Below are positions 34,890-43,913 of a stretch of 64,000 bases of DNA, piece by piece. Each line of letters starts with the position of its first letter. The stretch's first letter is position 1. The notes beneath the pieces were generated by a model that was not told where the DNA came from, searched no databases, and saw only the letters and a list, made by a program, of their open reading frames with translations. The translations under genes and the position numbers were made by a program. This DNA comes from CAVQEG01 sp963711465 (lineage in GTDB: Bacteria; Bacteroidota; Ignavibacteria; OLB7): the NCBI GenBank assembly GCA_963711465.1, contig CAVQEG010000001.1:930001-994000 (forward strand). The letters are read 5' to 3'.

Positions 34890-35744
34890 CTATCCTTTTA
34901 CTCCTCCCTGTACGATTCCCTGCACGAAATACCGCTGTGCGGCAATGAAGAGAATTACGATCGGCACGACACTCACCACTGCGCCGGCCATCACCAGATC
35001 CGTTCGCGATGCGAGCTCTCCGCCCTGAAGGGCCGCAAGTCCGACGGTGAGCGTCAGCCGATCGGTCGACGACAGGTAGATGACCGGCCCGAGCAAATCA
35101 TTCCAGTTCGCCATGAACGTGAGCACCGCCAGCGTCGCAAGCGCCGGTTGCGCAATTGGAAGCATGATCCGCCAGAAGATCCTCCACCGGCTCGCACCGT
35201 CCATAACGGCCGCCTCCTCGATCTCCCGAGGTATCGTGGCAAAGAACTGCCGCAGAAGGAACACTCCGAAGGCACCCATACCAAATCCAAAGAAGCTCGG
35301 GACGATCAGTGCAGCATGCGAATCGTACCATCCCAACGTCCGAATGACGAAGAAGACCGGAACCATCGTCACCTGGAACGGCACCATCATGGTGGCAAGT
35401 ACGATCCAGTAGAGCGCTTCCCGCCCGCGAAAGCTCATCCTCGCAAACGCATAGGCAGCAAGCGAGGCGCTCGTAAGCGTTCCGAGCGTCGCAAGTACCG
35501 AAATCTTCAGACTGTTGATGGTGAAGATTCCGAATGGGAGTCGTTCGAAGACTTCGCGGTAACTGCCCAACTCGAAATGCGAAGGCAATCCGGGCGGGTA
35601 CCGATACAACTCCGCTCGAGGCGTCACCGACGTCAGCAGCATCCAGAGAAATGGGGCGACCATCATGACGCCGACGCCGACGAGGACCAGGTACAGCAGC
35701 ACCCGCCGAGCGCGGGACATGGCATCGGCCGGCATACTACTCAT
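34890..35744 (-). CDS. Carbohydrate ABC transporter permease (MalG-like)
   Basis: 284 residues with six probable membrane helices. MVAPFLWMLLTSVTPRAELYRYPPG after helix 1 and the EAA loop EIEEAAVMDGASRWRIFWRIMLPIAQPAL identify the MalG/UgpE group (CUT1 sugar importers). It overlaps the MalF-like gene by 8 bases, so the two are co-translated. Together with the binding lipoprotein it forms an importer for an unknown sugar or polyol. No ATPase gene is in the operon; CUT1 systems often share one encoded elsewhere. Confidence 0.92.
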   Translation of the reverse strand: MSSMPADAMSRARRVLLYLVLVGVGVMMVAPFLWMLLTSVTPRAELYRYPPGLPSHFELGSYREVFERLPFGIFTINSLKISVLATLGTLTSASLAAYAFARMSFRGREALYWIVLATMMVPFQVTMVPVFFVIRTLGWYDSHAALIVPSFFGFGMGAFGVFLLRQFFATIPREIEEAAVMDGASRWRIFWRIMLPIAQPALATLAVLTFMANWNDLLGPVIYLSSTDRLTLTVGLAALQGGELASRTDLVMAGAVVSVVPIVILFIAAQRYFVQGIVQGGVKG

Positions 35745-36666
35745 AGTGCACCCATCGCCGCTGCAATCGGAACTGCACTGCCGTCACGACGAACGTGATG
35801 GCGAACAGCACATACGCCATCGCCGTCGCATATCCCATTCGGAAATATTCGAACGCATTCTGATAGATGTTGTAGCTCAGCGTCAGCGTGCTGTTGGCAG
35901 GACCGCCCTGTGTGAGCATGTACGTCTGCTCGAAGAGCTGGAAGGAACCGATCAGCGTGATCACGAGCACGAAGAACGTCGTCGGTGACAGCAGCGGAAG
36001 CGTGATCGAGAAGAACCGTCGGGCCGGTCCGGCGCCATCGATGGTCGCCGATTCGTGAAGAGCTACCGGAACCGCCTGCAGCCCGGCAATGAAAATCAGC
36101 ATGTTGTATCCGATTCCCTTCCAGGCGGTCATAAGTGCAATTGCGGGCATCGCCCAGTCAGTGCTCATCAACCACTGCGGGCCCCTGTGACCCGTCAATG
36201 AACGGATTACGAAATCGATCAGTCCGAACTCGGGATTGTAGAGCCAGCTCCAGACGACAGCGACGGCTACCATCGATGTGACCACCGGAAAGAAATAGAC
36301 GGTGCGAAAGACGGCGATTCCGCGGAGCCGTCTATTGACGAGGACTGCCAACCCCAGCGATCCGACCATCATCAGCGGTACGACCAGAAGCACGAAATAG
36401 AACGTGTTTCCGAGGACGTTCCAGAACAGGTCGGAAGAAAACATTTGGCGGAAATTCGCCAGCCCCACGAACGACGGCGCACCGATGAGATCCCAGTCGG
36501 TGAATCCGAGAACGAGCGACGCGACGATCGCGCCCCCCGTGACGATCACCACGCCAAGCAGCACCGGACCCAGATAGAGGTATGGTTCGAGCCGCCGAAA
36601 CATTCGCTGGCCGAACGTATCGGCACCGAACCGGATGCCATCAAGTCCAGTTCCGGACCTGTTCAT
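35737..36666 (-). CDS. Carbohydrate ABC transporter permease (MalF/UgpA-like)
   Basis: 309 residues and six probable helices. LGPVLLGVVIVTGGAIVASLVLGFTDWDLIG at the start, NFRQMFSSDLFWNVLGNTFYF, and the EAA loop ALHESATIDGAGPARRFFSITLPLL are typical of MalF/UgpA-type CUT1 permeases. Its start overlaps the binding-protein stop by 4 bases (ATGA) and its end overlaps the MalG-like gene by 8, showing tight operon coupling. Confidence 0.93.
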   Translation of the reverse strand: MNRSGTGLDGIRFGADTFGQRMFRRLEPYLYLGPVLLGVVIVTGGAIVASLVLGFTDWDLIGAPSFVGLANFRQMFSSDLFWNVLGNTFYFVLLVVPLMMVGSLGLAVLVNRRLRGIAVFRTVYFFPVVTSMVAVAVVWSWLYNPEFGLIDFVIRSLTGHRGPQWLMSTDWAMPAIALMTAWKGIGYNMLIFIAGLQAVPVALHESATIDGAGPARRFFSITLPLLSPTTFFVLVITLIGSFQLFEQTYMLTQGGPANSTLTLSYNIYQNAFEYFRMGYATAMAYVLFAITFVVTAVQFRLQRRWVHYE

Positions 36667-37940
36667 TGTGACAGAACCTCATTGATCCTTCGGGATGCAT
36701 CCGCGGCGCCTTCGTCAACGGACTTCTTCCCGAGCATCATGAGATCCAGTTGAGGGAGAAATCCCTGGTCGCGAAACTGCTGCCACCGCGTTCGCCAGTA
36801 GCTGAAGCTGTAGTCCTCGATCAGATCGACGATCACCGCGCGGTTCACGCGCGGCTTCCCCAGCAGGTAGGCGTCGGAGGAGGCGAGTCGGCGGCTGTTG
36901 GGAACCTGACCATAGAACAGGCGGTTTGCGAAACGCGGCGGCATGTCCTCCACCATCCAGCGGAGAAATTCCCACGCCGAATCCGGATGCTTTGAAGTCC
37001 TTGGAATTCCAAATGCCTCGGAATACCGCAGCACTCTCCGACCTGCCGGTCCCTTCGGTGGCATTGCGACGTCCCAGTCGAACGGAACGTTCGCGTAGCT
37101 GGCCACGTCCGCCTGAAGCATCGCCATGGCAAACCGCCCCGTTTCAAACGGTCGCATCGAACCTCCCACGCTCGTCCCTCCCTTGAGCGCCGTACTCGGC
37201 GGCGCGACATGGTATTTGCGGACCAGATCGACCCAGAACTGCAGCGCCCGCTTCGTTCGCGGTTCGTCGAACGCACTGTGCTGCAAATCGTCAGTGAGCA
37301 CGGCTCCGCCAAGCGAATAGATGGCGCCATCGAATCCGCCCGAGTTATCGAGCAGTATTCCCCACTGGTCCGGAGTACCGTCACCATCGGTGTCCCGCGT
37401 CAGCGTCTCTGCAACCCGAAGCAGCGTGTCATACGTCCAGGTGGAATCCGGATAGGCGACACCGGCGGCGTCGAAGAGATCCTTGTTGTAGTACAGCGGA
37501 TAGGTACCGAGCGCCACGGGAAACGCACGCACCGCTCCATCGTGAGAGAAATTCGAGAGACTCTGAGCAAAATATTCGCTCGAGTCGAGATCGCGTTCGA
37601 TGTAGGGCTTGAGATCGACCAGAAAATTGCGCTGAATGAGCTCCTGCGCGAACCAGTCTTCGAGCAAGACGAGATCGCCTACGTCGGCGTTGGCCGCCGC
37701 CATCGTCATCACCTTCTGCGTGTGCACGTTGAACGGCTGCACCTGCTGAACCACCTGAATGTCGGGATGGCTCCTCTCGAATTCGTGAATTACCGAATCC
37801 CAGACCGTGCGGGAGCTGCCCCAGAAATGAGCGATGGTGATTTCGGTGCGTCCCTCAGACGCCGAATCACCGCTGCTGCAACCGACAACGGCGACCACGA
37901 GAAGGCCGAGAATCAACAGGCGAGCGATCGAAAGCAACAT
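36663..37940 (-). CDS. Sugar ABC transporter substrate-binding lipoprotein
   Basis: From the ATG at 37940 it has 425 residues. A lipoprotein signal peptide ends in VVGCSSG (Cys about residue 20). The mature protein begins with ITIAHFWGSSRTVWDSVIHEFERSHPDIQVV, the extracellular solute-binding family 1 pattern, and has FPVALGTYPLYYNKDLFDAAGV and a TPDQWG segment. AAGGA lies at a normal distance before 37940, while the ATG at 37949 has it directly adjacent, so I prefer 37940. Its ligand is unknown. It follows the carbon-nitrogen hydrolase by 31 bases. Confidence 0.92.
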   Translation of the reverse strand: MLLSIARLLILGLLVVAVVGCSSGDSASEGRTEITIAHFWGSSRTVWDSVIHEFERSHPDIQVVQQVQPFNVHTQKVMTMAAANADVGDLVLLEDWFAQELIQRNFLVDLKPYIERDLDSSEYFAQSLSNFSHDGAVRAFPVALGTYPLYYNKDLFDAAGVAYPDSTWTYDTLLRVAETLTRDTDGDGTPDQWGILLDNSGGFDGAIYSLGGAVLTDDLQHSAFDEPRTKRALQFWVDLVRKYHVAPPSTALKGGTSVGGSMRPFETGRFAMAMLQADVASYANVPFDWDVAMPPKGPAGRRVLRYSEAFGIPRTSKHPDSAWEFLRWMVEDMPPRFANRLFYGQVPNSRRLASSDAYLLGKPRVNRAVIVDLIEDYSFSYWRTRWQQFRDQGFLPQLDLMMLGKKSVDEGAADASRRINEVLSQ

Positions 37941-37971
37941 GGAGATCATTCCTTGACCGGCTATGCAGAAT

Positions 37972-38901
37972 TCAGAGTGAGGTGTCCGACGCATCTGATG
38001 AAGATCGAATTGGATCGGTATGTTCGAAGTATTGTCGGTTCCGGTGCTGACCAGACGACAGTCGTTCATATTCGGACGCATACAGATCGAGACGGGATAT
38101 CGACTCCATGTCCTCGCGAAAATGGTCGGGTTCCCGCAGAAGCACGCACTGCGATGTCAGGCGGACTTCATCGAGGTCGACCTCGGCGACGGCCACGCCA
38201 CTGCGTCGTCCTGTCTGCGACAGCGTATCGCCATTGAAATCCACGATGCGCGCCGTTCCCGGCCGGTCGCGACCGACATACGGCGCGTACGGCGGTTGTC
38301 CCGCCATATTCGATTCCGCAATAATGAGCGCGTTGTCTATTGCACGGGACACGAGCTGACACCGGAGTCCTTCCTGCGTGGGCCCGTGGGAGACTGTCGG
38401 CCAGAAGAGTATCTCTGCGCCCTTGTGGGCGTAGATACGGGGGATTTCCGGGAAGTAGATATCCATACAGATCATCACCGCGACGCGACCGAAATCCAGA
38501 TCGAAAACGGGCAGTTCGCTACCAGCGCGAATGACGGTTGCCTCCGCTCCCGTCGGCTGTACCTTACGATAACAGCCCACGAGCTGACCGCTGCGATCGA
38601 TGAGTGTGGCCTGATTATACACGTGGCCTTCATCGCGCACATACCATGTTGCCACGACGTTGATCGACCCCGACCGTGCGCGCTCCGCCAGACGCGCAAA
38701 CGTCTCGTCCGGAAACACTTCCGCGTCATAGGATGCATCAGGGACGTTTACCGTACGGAACATTTCCGGCAGACAGAGGATGTCGCAATTCCGGCGGGCC
38801 GCGTCGTCGACGTAGTTGCACGCCCTGTCCACATTCATTGCAATCGAGTGTGGTTCGTCCTCCACCAGGAAGGACACCGTGGCGATTCGAACGATTCGCA
38901 T
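37972..38901 (-). CDS. Carbon-nitrogen hydrolase (nitrilase superfamily)
   Basis: The ATG at 38901 gives 309 residues; AAGGGG lies a few bases upstream. The catalytic triad is visible: Glu46 (CLPEMF), Lys113 (CYRKVQP) and Cys145 (MICMDIYFPE). Family members hydrolyse nitriles, ureido groups or linear amides, so the operon may process an amide-bearing compound. The exact subfamily is not clear to me. It lies 50 bases after the FG-GAP protein gene and 31 before the binding-protein gene. A longer start at 39027 would overlap the FG-GAP gene and adds residues without resemblance. Confidence 0.9.
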   Translation of the reverse strand: MRIVRIATVSFLVEDEPHSIAMNVDRACNYVDDAARRNCDILCLPEMFRTVNVPDASYDAEVFPDETFARLAERARSGSINVVATWYVRDEGHVYNQATLIDRSGQLVGCYRKVQPTGAEATVIRAGSELPVFDLDFGRVAVMICMDIYFPEIPRIYAHKGAEILFWPTVSHGPTQEGLRCQLVSRAIDNALIIAESNMAGQPPYAPYVGRDRPGTARIVDFNGDTLSQTGRRSGVAVAEVDLDEVRLTSQCVLLREPDHFREDMESISRLDLYASEYERLSSGQHRNRQYFEHTDPIRSSSDASDTSL

Positions 38902-38950
38902 GCTCTGCCCCTTGAATACTTCCAGTTGCGATACTGAATTCGTTCCCCTG

Positions 38951-41698
38951 TTATCCCGCTGTAATGGCGACGACGGCGCCGTCACCGGAGACGACGACGA
39001 CCTCCGAGAAACCATCGCCGTCGACATCGGCAGCGATCGGTTCCGAAAGCGAATACCTGAGGTCGAGTCGCCATTTCACCATGCCGACACCGGTCGACGC
39101 GGTACCAATGGCAAGTACGGCCCCCTGCTGTGTCGTGACGATGAATTCGTCCCTCCCGTCGCCATCGATATCGCAGGTGATACAGCCGGCCACGACCGTC
39201 CCGAGTGGCAGTCGCCAGCGCTCTTCGCCGCTTGCCGCGTCGAGGCACGAGAAGATGCCGTCCGACCAGCCGATTCCGATTTCAATACGTCCATTGGAAT
39301 CGACATCTCCGACGCCGGGGTACGCGCCACTGAGCGAAGAGAGCGGTGCCGGATGCCACCACCGCATCGATTGCAGATCCCCATCGATGAGCCCGATTCC
39401 CCCGTATGCCGCCGCGACCAGCCAGCACTGCTCACCATCGATGTCGACGGCGACGAGTGAGCCGTACGCCGCGAAATCATCCATCGACATCCCGTTGCGG
39501 GCAAGGGAGACCGTGTTGTACGAACGAAGTTGCCATGGCGGGATCAGCTGCCTGCCCGACATCGCATCCACCACGCAGACAGTGTCCTTGGCAAGAAATG
39601 CAATTGTGGAATCAACCGACGAGCACGCGTTCCACGGTCCGAAACCCCGGCCATCCTCGTCCGCGCCAACCTCCCGGCCCATCCACCGGACGTCTCCAGT
39701 CGAGGGGTCGATTCCGATGGTCACTTCGGCATTCATCGACGCCGCCTGAAAACTCGACACCACGAGCATCGATCCCTCGTCGGATGCGACCAGGGAAAAT
39801 TCATACGGTCCGAGTCGGTCGCTAGACGTGCGCCGGCTCGCAGGAATGCCGGGAATCGTCCATGAACCAGAATTCGTTCCGTTGGTGGTCCGGGCCTCCA
39901 CGCGCGCTGTGCCCGGTTCCAGGCCGGAACTGAGAACGACTGGACGGCTGTCGGCACGTGCTATCAACGCCGATTCCCATGACTCCTCGGGTCCACACGC
40001 GCCCCGACCGGCAATCACCGCAAGCTCCGCCGGGACCTCGCCGGGCGCTCGACAGTCCAGCACATGCAGACGTCCCCCCGTATCCGGAACGACACATCTC
40101 ACGTTTCCATCCTCGCGATAGACCACTGGAACAGCCGCGGGCTTTGCGCGATAGTAGGCACCGGTACCGTAACGCATCCGCAGTCCGACACGAATTCGCG
40201 CTCTCACCTCCTCGAATTCGTCGGCAATGAGTACCTCACCACCTCGCGTCGAAAGCACCACGTTGGTTCGGCCGTCGCCATCGAGATCCTCAGCACAGAG
40301 AATTGCAGCTACGTCCGAATGCGGCGTGGGGAGCTCCCGCCACGATTCATCGCGCTGCGAAAGCACCGTCAATGCGCCGTCCCGACCCAGCAGCGGTATC
40401 CCGAGCCTGCCGCCGATTTCAACCGACCAGATGTCGTCACCGGGCGGTATGTCGCTTCGAAACCAGGTGCTCTTCGAACCGGTGGACCTGAACCGACCGA
40501 TCGTCGCCCGACTATCAAGTTCGAATTCCGTCCTGAGCCTCGCATTGTGAATCGTCAGTCCGACGATCGTTGCCAGCCCGTCGGCGACGCGTTCGCGCTG
40601 ACGTCGGGCGACGATCAGCGTCGAACCGTCGAAGTCAGCTATGATTCCAAGCAGGAAGAGATCCGGTTGCCGCACGAGCGCGACACCCGTCTCCAGATCG
40701 CGGACCTCGAGCCACCATCTCTCGTCATCGCCAACATTGAATTCGCTGACGACGAGTTCGAGCCGATCATCACGGTTGCAATCGACGACCGAATTGACGA
40801 CGCACCGGAGATCGCGAACATCGTGCGGATAGATATGCTCGATGAATCGATCCCACGCGACATCGAAGGTGCCGTCGCTGTTGGTCGTGACGTAGGCGAT
40901 GTGACGCGAGACGCGCTCGGATACCATTATCAGTCCGGGCAGACGGTCACCGCCGCGCGGCACGACCTGAAAGAGCCCGTAATTGCGCTTCGGCGTTCCG
41001 CCGGACGTCCACCGGCACCGGGCCTTTTCACGTCCCGTCACGGGGTCGAATGAGTAGATGGCCGAATACTTCGTCACAATCAGCTCATCACTTCCATCGC
41101 CATCCACGTCGAAGGCAAGTACCGATGGATGGAAGAAATCATCCATCCAGAACACATGCCGCCGCTCCGTTGCGGCCGCGCCACGCGAACAATCGAACAG
41201 CAGCACTTCACGGGAGCTGAGCATACCGACGACGATCTGCATTCCCGGACCGATTCCCGGAAAGTGATGAACGAGAATCCCGGTCGGCATCATTCCTGCG
41301 GCGTACGGGGCTCCGAGATATTCCGTCCAGAGTATGCGACCGGAATCCGAGTCGAGAATGAACAGCGACTTTCCGTTCGACGCTACCAGCTCGATTCGAC
41401 CGTCGCCGTCGAGATCGCCGACGAATGCTATCGCCTCGAACGCCTGTGGATCGGATTTCCAGAGCGTCGTCCCGTCAACCGAAACCCGATGAATACAACC
41501 GCCCCACAACAACAGCAGATCAACGGCGTGGTCGCCGGCAATCGTACTCGCGTCGAAGATCGGTCCGCCTATCGCATGCGACCACGCAACCCTCGGCCTG
41601 GAGATTCGGCCCGGCATCGGTTGTCGGCCGGAGAGACCTGAATCGCGACGGAATTTCGGCCACGTACCTGGATCGGGTGCGTACGGTTCGAGCGTCAT
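38951..41698 (-). CDS. FG-GAP/VCBS-type beta-propeller protein, probably cytoplasmic
   Basis: 915 residues with repeated calcium-binding-type blades: DLDGDGRIELVAS, DVDGDGSDELIVT, NRDDRLELVVSE, DLDGDGRTNVVLS, DVDSNGRIEIGIG, DIDGDGRDEFIVT and DVDGDGFSEVVVV. The N-terminus (MTLEPYAPDPGTWPKFRRDSGLSG) resembles the opening of PQQ-like/FG-GAP propellers but has no signal peptide or membrane helix. Blades also carry SGRILW and SGEERW segments typical of PQQ-like repeats. It overlaps the dehydrogenase stop by 4 bases (ATGA), so the start is secure. Most relatives are secreted; a cytoplasmic propeller inside a sugar-transport operon is unusual. Function unknown. Confidence 0.85.
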   Translation of the reverse strand: MTLEPYAPDPGTWPKFRRDSGLSGRQPMPGRISRPRVAWSHAIGGPIFDASTIAGDHAVDLLLLWGGCIHRVSVDGTTLWKSDPQAFEAIAFVGDLDGDGRIELVASNGKSLFILDSDSGRILWTEYLGAPYAAGMMPTGILVHHFPGIGPGMQIVVGMLSSREVLLFDCSRGAAATERRHVFWMDDFFHPSVLAFDVDGDGSDELIVTKYSAIYSFDPVTGREKARCRWTSGGTPKRNYGLFQVVPRGGDRLPGLIMVSERVSRHIAYVTTNSDGTFDVAWDRFIEHIYPHDVRDLRCVVNSVVDCNRDDRLELVVSEFNVGDDERWWLEVRDLETGVALVRQPDLFLLGIIADFDGSTLIVARRQRERVADGLATIVGLTIHNARLRTEFELDSRATIGRFRSTGSKSTWFRSDIPPGDDIWSVEIGGRLGIPLLGRDGALTVLSQRDESWRELPTPHSDVAAILCAEDLDGDGRTNVVLSTRGGEVLIADEFEEVRARIRVGLRMRYGTGAYYRAKPAAVPVVYREDGNVRCVVPDTGGRLHVLDCRAPGEVPAELAVIAGRGACGPEESWESALIARADSRPVVLSSGLEPGTARVEARTTNGTNSGSWTIPGIPASRRTSSDRLGPYEFSLVASDEGSMLVVSSFQAASMNAEVTIGIDPSTGDVRWMGREVGADEDGRGFGPWNACSSVDSTIAFLAKDTVCVVDAMSGRQLIPPWQLRSYNTVSLARNGMSMDDFAAYGSLVAVDIDGEQCWLVAAAYGGIGLIDGDLQSMRWWHPAPLSSLSGAYPGVGDVDSNGRIEIGIGWSDGIFSCLDAASGEERWRLPLGTVVAGCITCDIDGDGRDEFIVTTQQGAVLAIGTASTGVGMVKWRLDLRYSLSEPIAADVDGDGFSEVVVVSGDGAVVAITAG

Positions 41699-42672
41699 AT
41701 GGGAAGAGCGACCGGTTGCGGCGTGCGGGTGCGGATGGAATCGAACGCAGCCATCACCATTGCAGTGGCTCGGTATCCGTCGCGAAACGTTGCCGGCGGT
41801 TCGCCACCCTCCATCAATGTGCGCGCAAAGGCCTGGCTCTCTCGCAGAAGCCCGAGTTCCTCCTCGTCGCGAAACGCTTCGACGTGTGAACCTGTGGAGA
41901 ACACACCCTGCTTGAGCCGGTCGAACAGGTGAACGGAACGTTCACCGTCGAATAATTGAACCGACCATTTCGACACCAGAGGGGCGACTCCGCAATCGCC
42001 CTGGGCTATCGATGCGACGCGGCCGTTCTCAAATCGGACCGTCAATACCATCGTATCGAAATTGGCTGAATCGGGGTGGGTGAATGCTCCTCCGGCAGCG
42101 AATACCTCGATCGGATTCGAACGATTGAGGTAACAGACGAGATCCATGGTATGGCATCCCTGGGAGAGAAGATTACCTCCGCCGCGCACCGGATCCTGTG
42201 CCCAGAAATCGTCGGCCCAACGAGCGTCCATTCCCTGGGCAATGGTCAGTACCGGCGCCTGGACGAATTCGCGGGCACGATCGATCATGGGGTAGAACCG
42301 CAGTTTGAAGCCCGTCATGAAGGTGACTCCACTTCGATCGATTGCCTCACCGATCGCGAGGATGGGGTCAATCGACAGGGCCAGTGGCTTCTCCATCAGA
42401 ATATGCTTTCCGGCGGTGCAGGCACGAATCGCCAGGTCCGCGTGCGTATCGTGGTGCGTGCATACATAGACTGCGTCGACCGCATCGTCGGCGAACACGT
42501 CGTCGACCGAATCGGTCGCGTATCGTCCGCCATATCCTTCAAGCAGCGCCTCCGCCCTCGCCCGGTCGACATCACAGAACGCCACGAGATCCAGTTCATC
42601 GATCTGTGCCAGACACTTCGCGTGTTCTTCACCAATAAATCCGCATCCAATGATCGCAACGCTGAAGCCCAT
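41695..42672 (-). CDS. Gfo/Idh/MocA family oxidoreductase of the transport operon
   Basis: From the ATG at 42672 (GGAGGG about 10 bases upstream) the protein has 325 residues. The Rossmann start is VAIIGCGFIGEEHAKCL, the signature ILMEKPLALS is present, and the C-terminal domain has GGNLLSQGCHTMDLVCYL with the likely catalytic His/Asp pair. It probably oxidises a sugar, inositol or sugar acid using NAD(P). It overlaps the FG-GAP gene by 4 bases. The upstream neighbour, a DapA-like aldolase, ends 47 bases before it, so the two enzymes probably act in one pathway. Confidence 0.9.
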   Translation of the reverse strand: MGFSVAIIGCGFIGEEHAKCLAQIDELDLVAFCDVDRARAEALLEGYGGRYATDSVDDVFADDAVDAVYVCTHHDTHADLAIRACTAGKHILMEKPLALSIDPILAIGEAIDRSGVTFMTGFKLRFYPMIDRAREFVQAPVLTIAQGMDARWADDFWAQDPVRGGGNLLSQGCHTMDLVCYLNRSNPIEVFAAGGAFTHPDSANFDTMVLTVRFENGRVASIAQGDCGVAPLVSKWSVQLFDGERSVHLFDRLKQGVFSTGSHVEAFRDEEELGLLRESQAFARTLMEGGEPPATFRDGYRATAMVMAAFDSIRTRTPQPVALPI

Positions 42673-42718
42673 CCTCGAGCCCTCCGTGTCCTCTGTTGGT
42701 ATCTCCGCGGATCGACGC

Positions 42719-43792
42719 CTAGTGCAACAGGTCCTCGAGCCGTTCGGAGACGAAGTCATCATCTGTCAGCCACGGATACTCCCGTCGCACCCGATCGATT
42801 TCGTCGGCCTGCCCCGCAGAGAGCACTTCCCGATCTGAGAGGCACCGCATCGAGCCGAGCAGACCCTGGCGATACAGCACGTAGTGGATGCCGGCGATGC
42901 ACCCCCGGAATCCGTTTGCCACGTCGAATACCGCTGCGTTCGCTTCGGTGATCTGCGCACCCAGCGTGAGCAATGATTCCGGCACCGAACGCAACTCGTG
43001 CACCGCCCGACAGAGCTCCAATTGTTCCACCGCCCGATGGGTCCAGATCGCCCAATGCCCCAGCAGGCCACCGACGAAGCGAGTCGACCGGAGGGTTCCG
43101 TCGACACCCACACTGAGCGGCGTCACCAGGTCGGACACGATGGCGTCGTCGTTGCCGGTATACAGTGCGATCTCATCGGCTCGGCCGGATTCCGCCACGC
43201 CGCGCACGACATCGAGCGTCGCATACCGATTGAACGGGGAGACCTTGATGGCGACGACGTTTGGAATCAGGCAGAATTCCCTCCAGAATTCGCGAGAGAG
43301 ACGACGGCCACCCACCGCCGGCTGCAGGTAGAAGCCGAAGAGCGGCATCACCTCAGCGACGGCGGCGCAGTGCTCCAGAAGGCGCTCGTCACTCGCATCG
43401 GGTAGTGCCGCCAGCGACGGCATCGCAACGTCGAACCCGACATCACGGGCCACGCTCGCCTCGGCAACCGCCGCATCGGTCGTTCCGGCGATGCCCGCGA
43501 CCAGCACGGGTCGTGCCGAGCGACGCGCCTGCAGTGCGACGTCTCGCGCGAGCTCGAGCACGGGCCGGTAGAGGCCGTGCTCACGGATGGAAAACTGCGT
43601 GGTGTGCACGCCGACCGCCAGCCCACCCGCGCCCGCCGCGATGTAGTATCGGGACAGCGCACGCTGATGGCGTTCGTCGAGACGCGCGTCCTCATCGAGG
43701 GCGAGCGGGTGCGCCGGGATCACCGTCCCACGCTGTAATGCCCGGCGGATCTCGTCGAGTCGCATCGATTCCACGGACACGAGACTGCTCAT
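42719..43792 (-). CDS. Dihydrodipicolinate synthase family aldolase (DapA-like)
   Basis: The ATG at 43792 gives 357 residues. The (beta/alpha)8 fold is suggested by VIPAHPLALDEDARLDERHQRALSRYYIAAGAGGLAVG and by the Schiff-base Lys183 in VVAIKVSPFNRY. A Tyr in FGFYLQPAVGG matches the DapA active-site Tyr position. It is 60 residues longer than DapA and lacks the typical GTTGE loop, so it is more likely a sugar-acid aldolase or dehydratase than the lysine enzyme. It is the first gene of the minus-strand operon, with a terminator of the preceding gene just upstream. Confidence 0.85.
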   Translation of the reverse strand: MSSLVSVESMRLDEIRRALQRGTVIPAHPLALDEDARLDERHQRALSRYYIAAGAGGLAVGVHTTQFSIREHGLYRPVLELARDVALQARRSARPVLVAGIAGTTDAAVAEASVARDVGFDVAMPSLAALPDASDERLLEHCAAVAEVMPLFGFYLQPAVGGRRLSREFWREFCLIPNVVAIKVSPFNRYATLDVVRGVAESGRADEIALYTGNDDAIVSDLVTPLSVGVDGTLRSTRFVGGLLGHWAIWTHRAVEQLELCRAVHELRSVPESLLTLGAQITEANAAVFDVANGFRGCIAGIHYVLYRQGLLGSMRCLSDREVLSAGQADEIDRVRREYPWLTDDDFVSERLEDLLH

Positions 43793-43828
43793 GGGATTGG
43801 TAAGGAATCGGGAATTCGAACGAAGCGC

Positions 43829-43862
43829 ACAAAATAGAAACGGCTGCCGGTTTCGGCAGCCG
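43829..43862 (-). terminator. Rho-independent terminator of the type IX cargo gene
   Basis: On the minus strand CGGCTGCC and GGCAGCCG (43841-43862, 6-base loop) form a perfect 8-base stem, followed by the T-rich TTTCTATTTTG run (down to 43829). It lies 52 bases after the stop at 43914 and insulates the DapA-like operon from the gene before it. The AT-rich tail may also contain the next promoter. Confidence 0.75.
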
Positions 43863-43913
43863 CCTCCATGAGCTCGGCATTGACATCCCGCTCGCCGGAT
43901 CATCCCTCGATCC

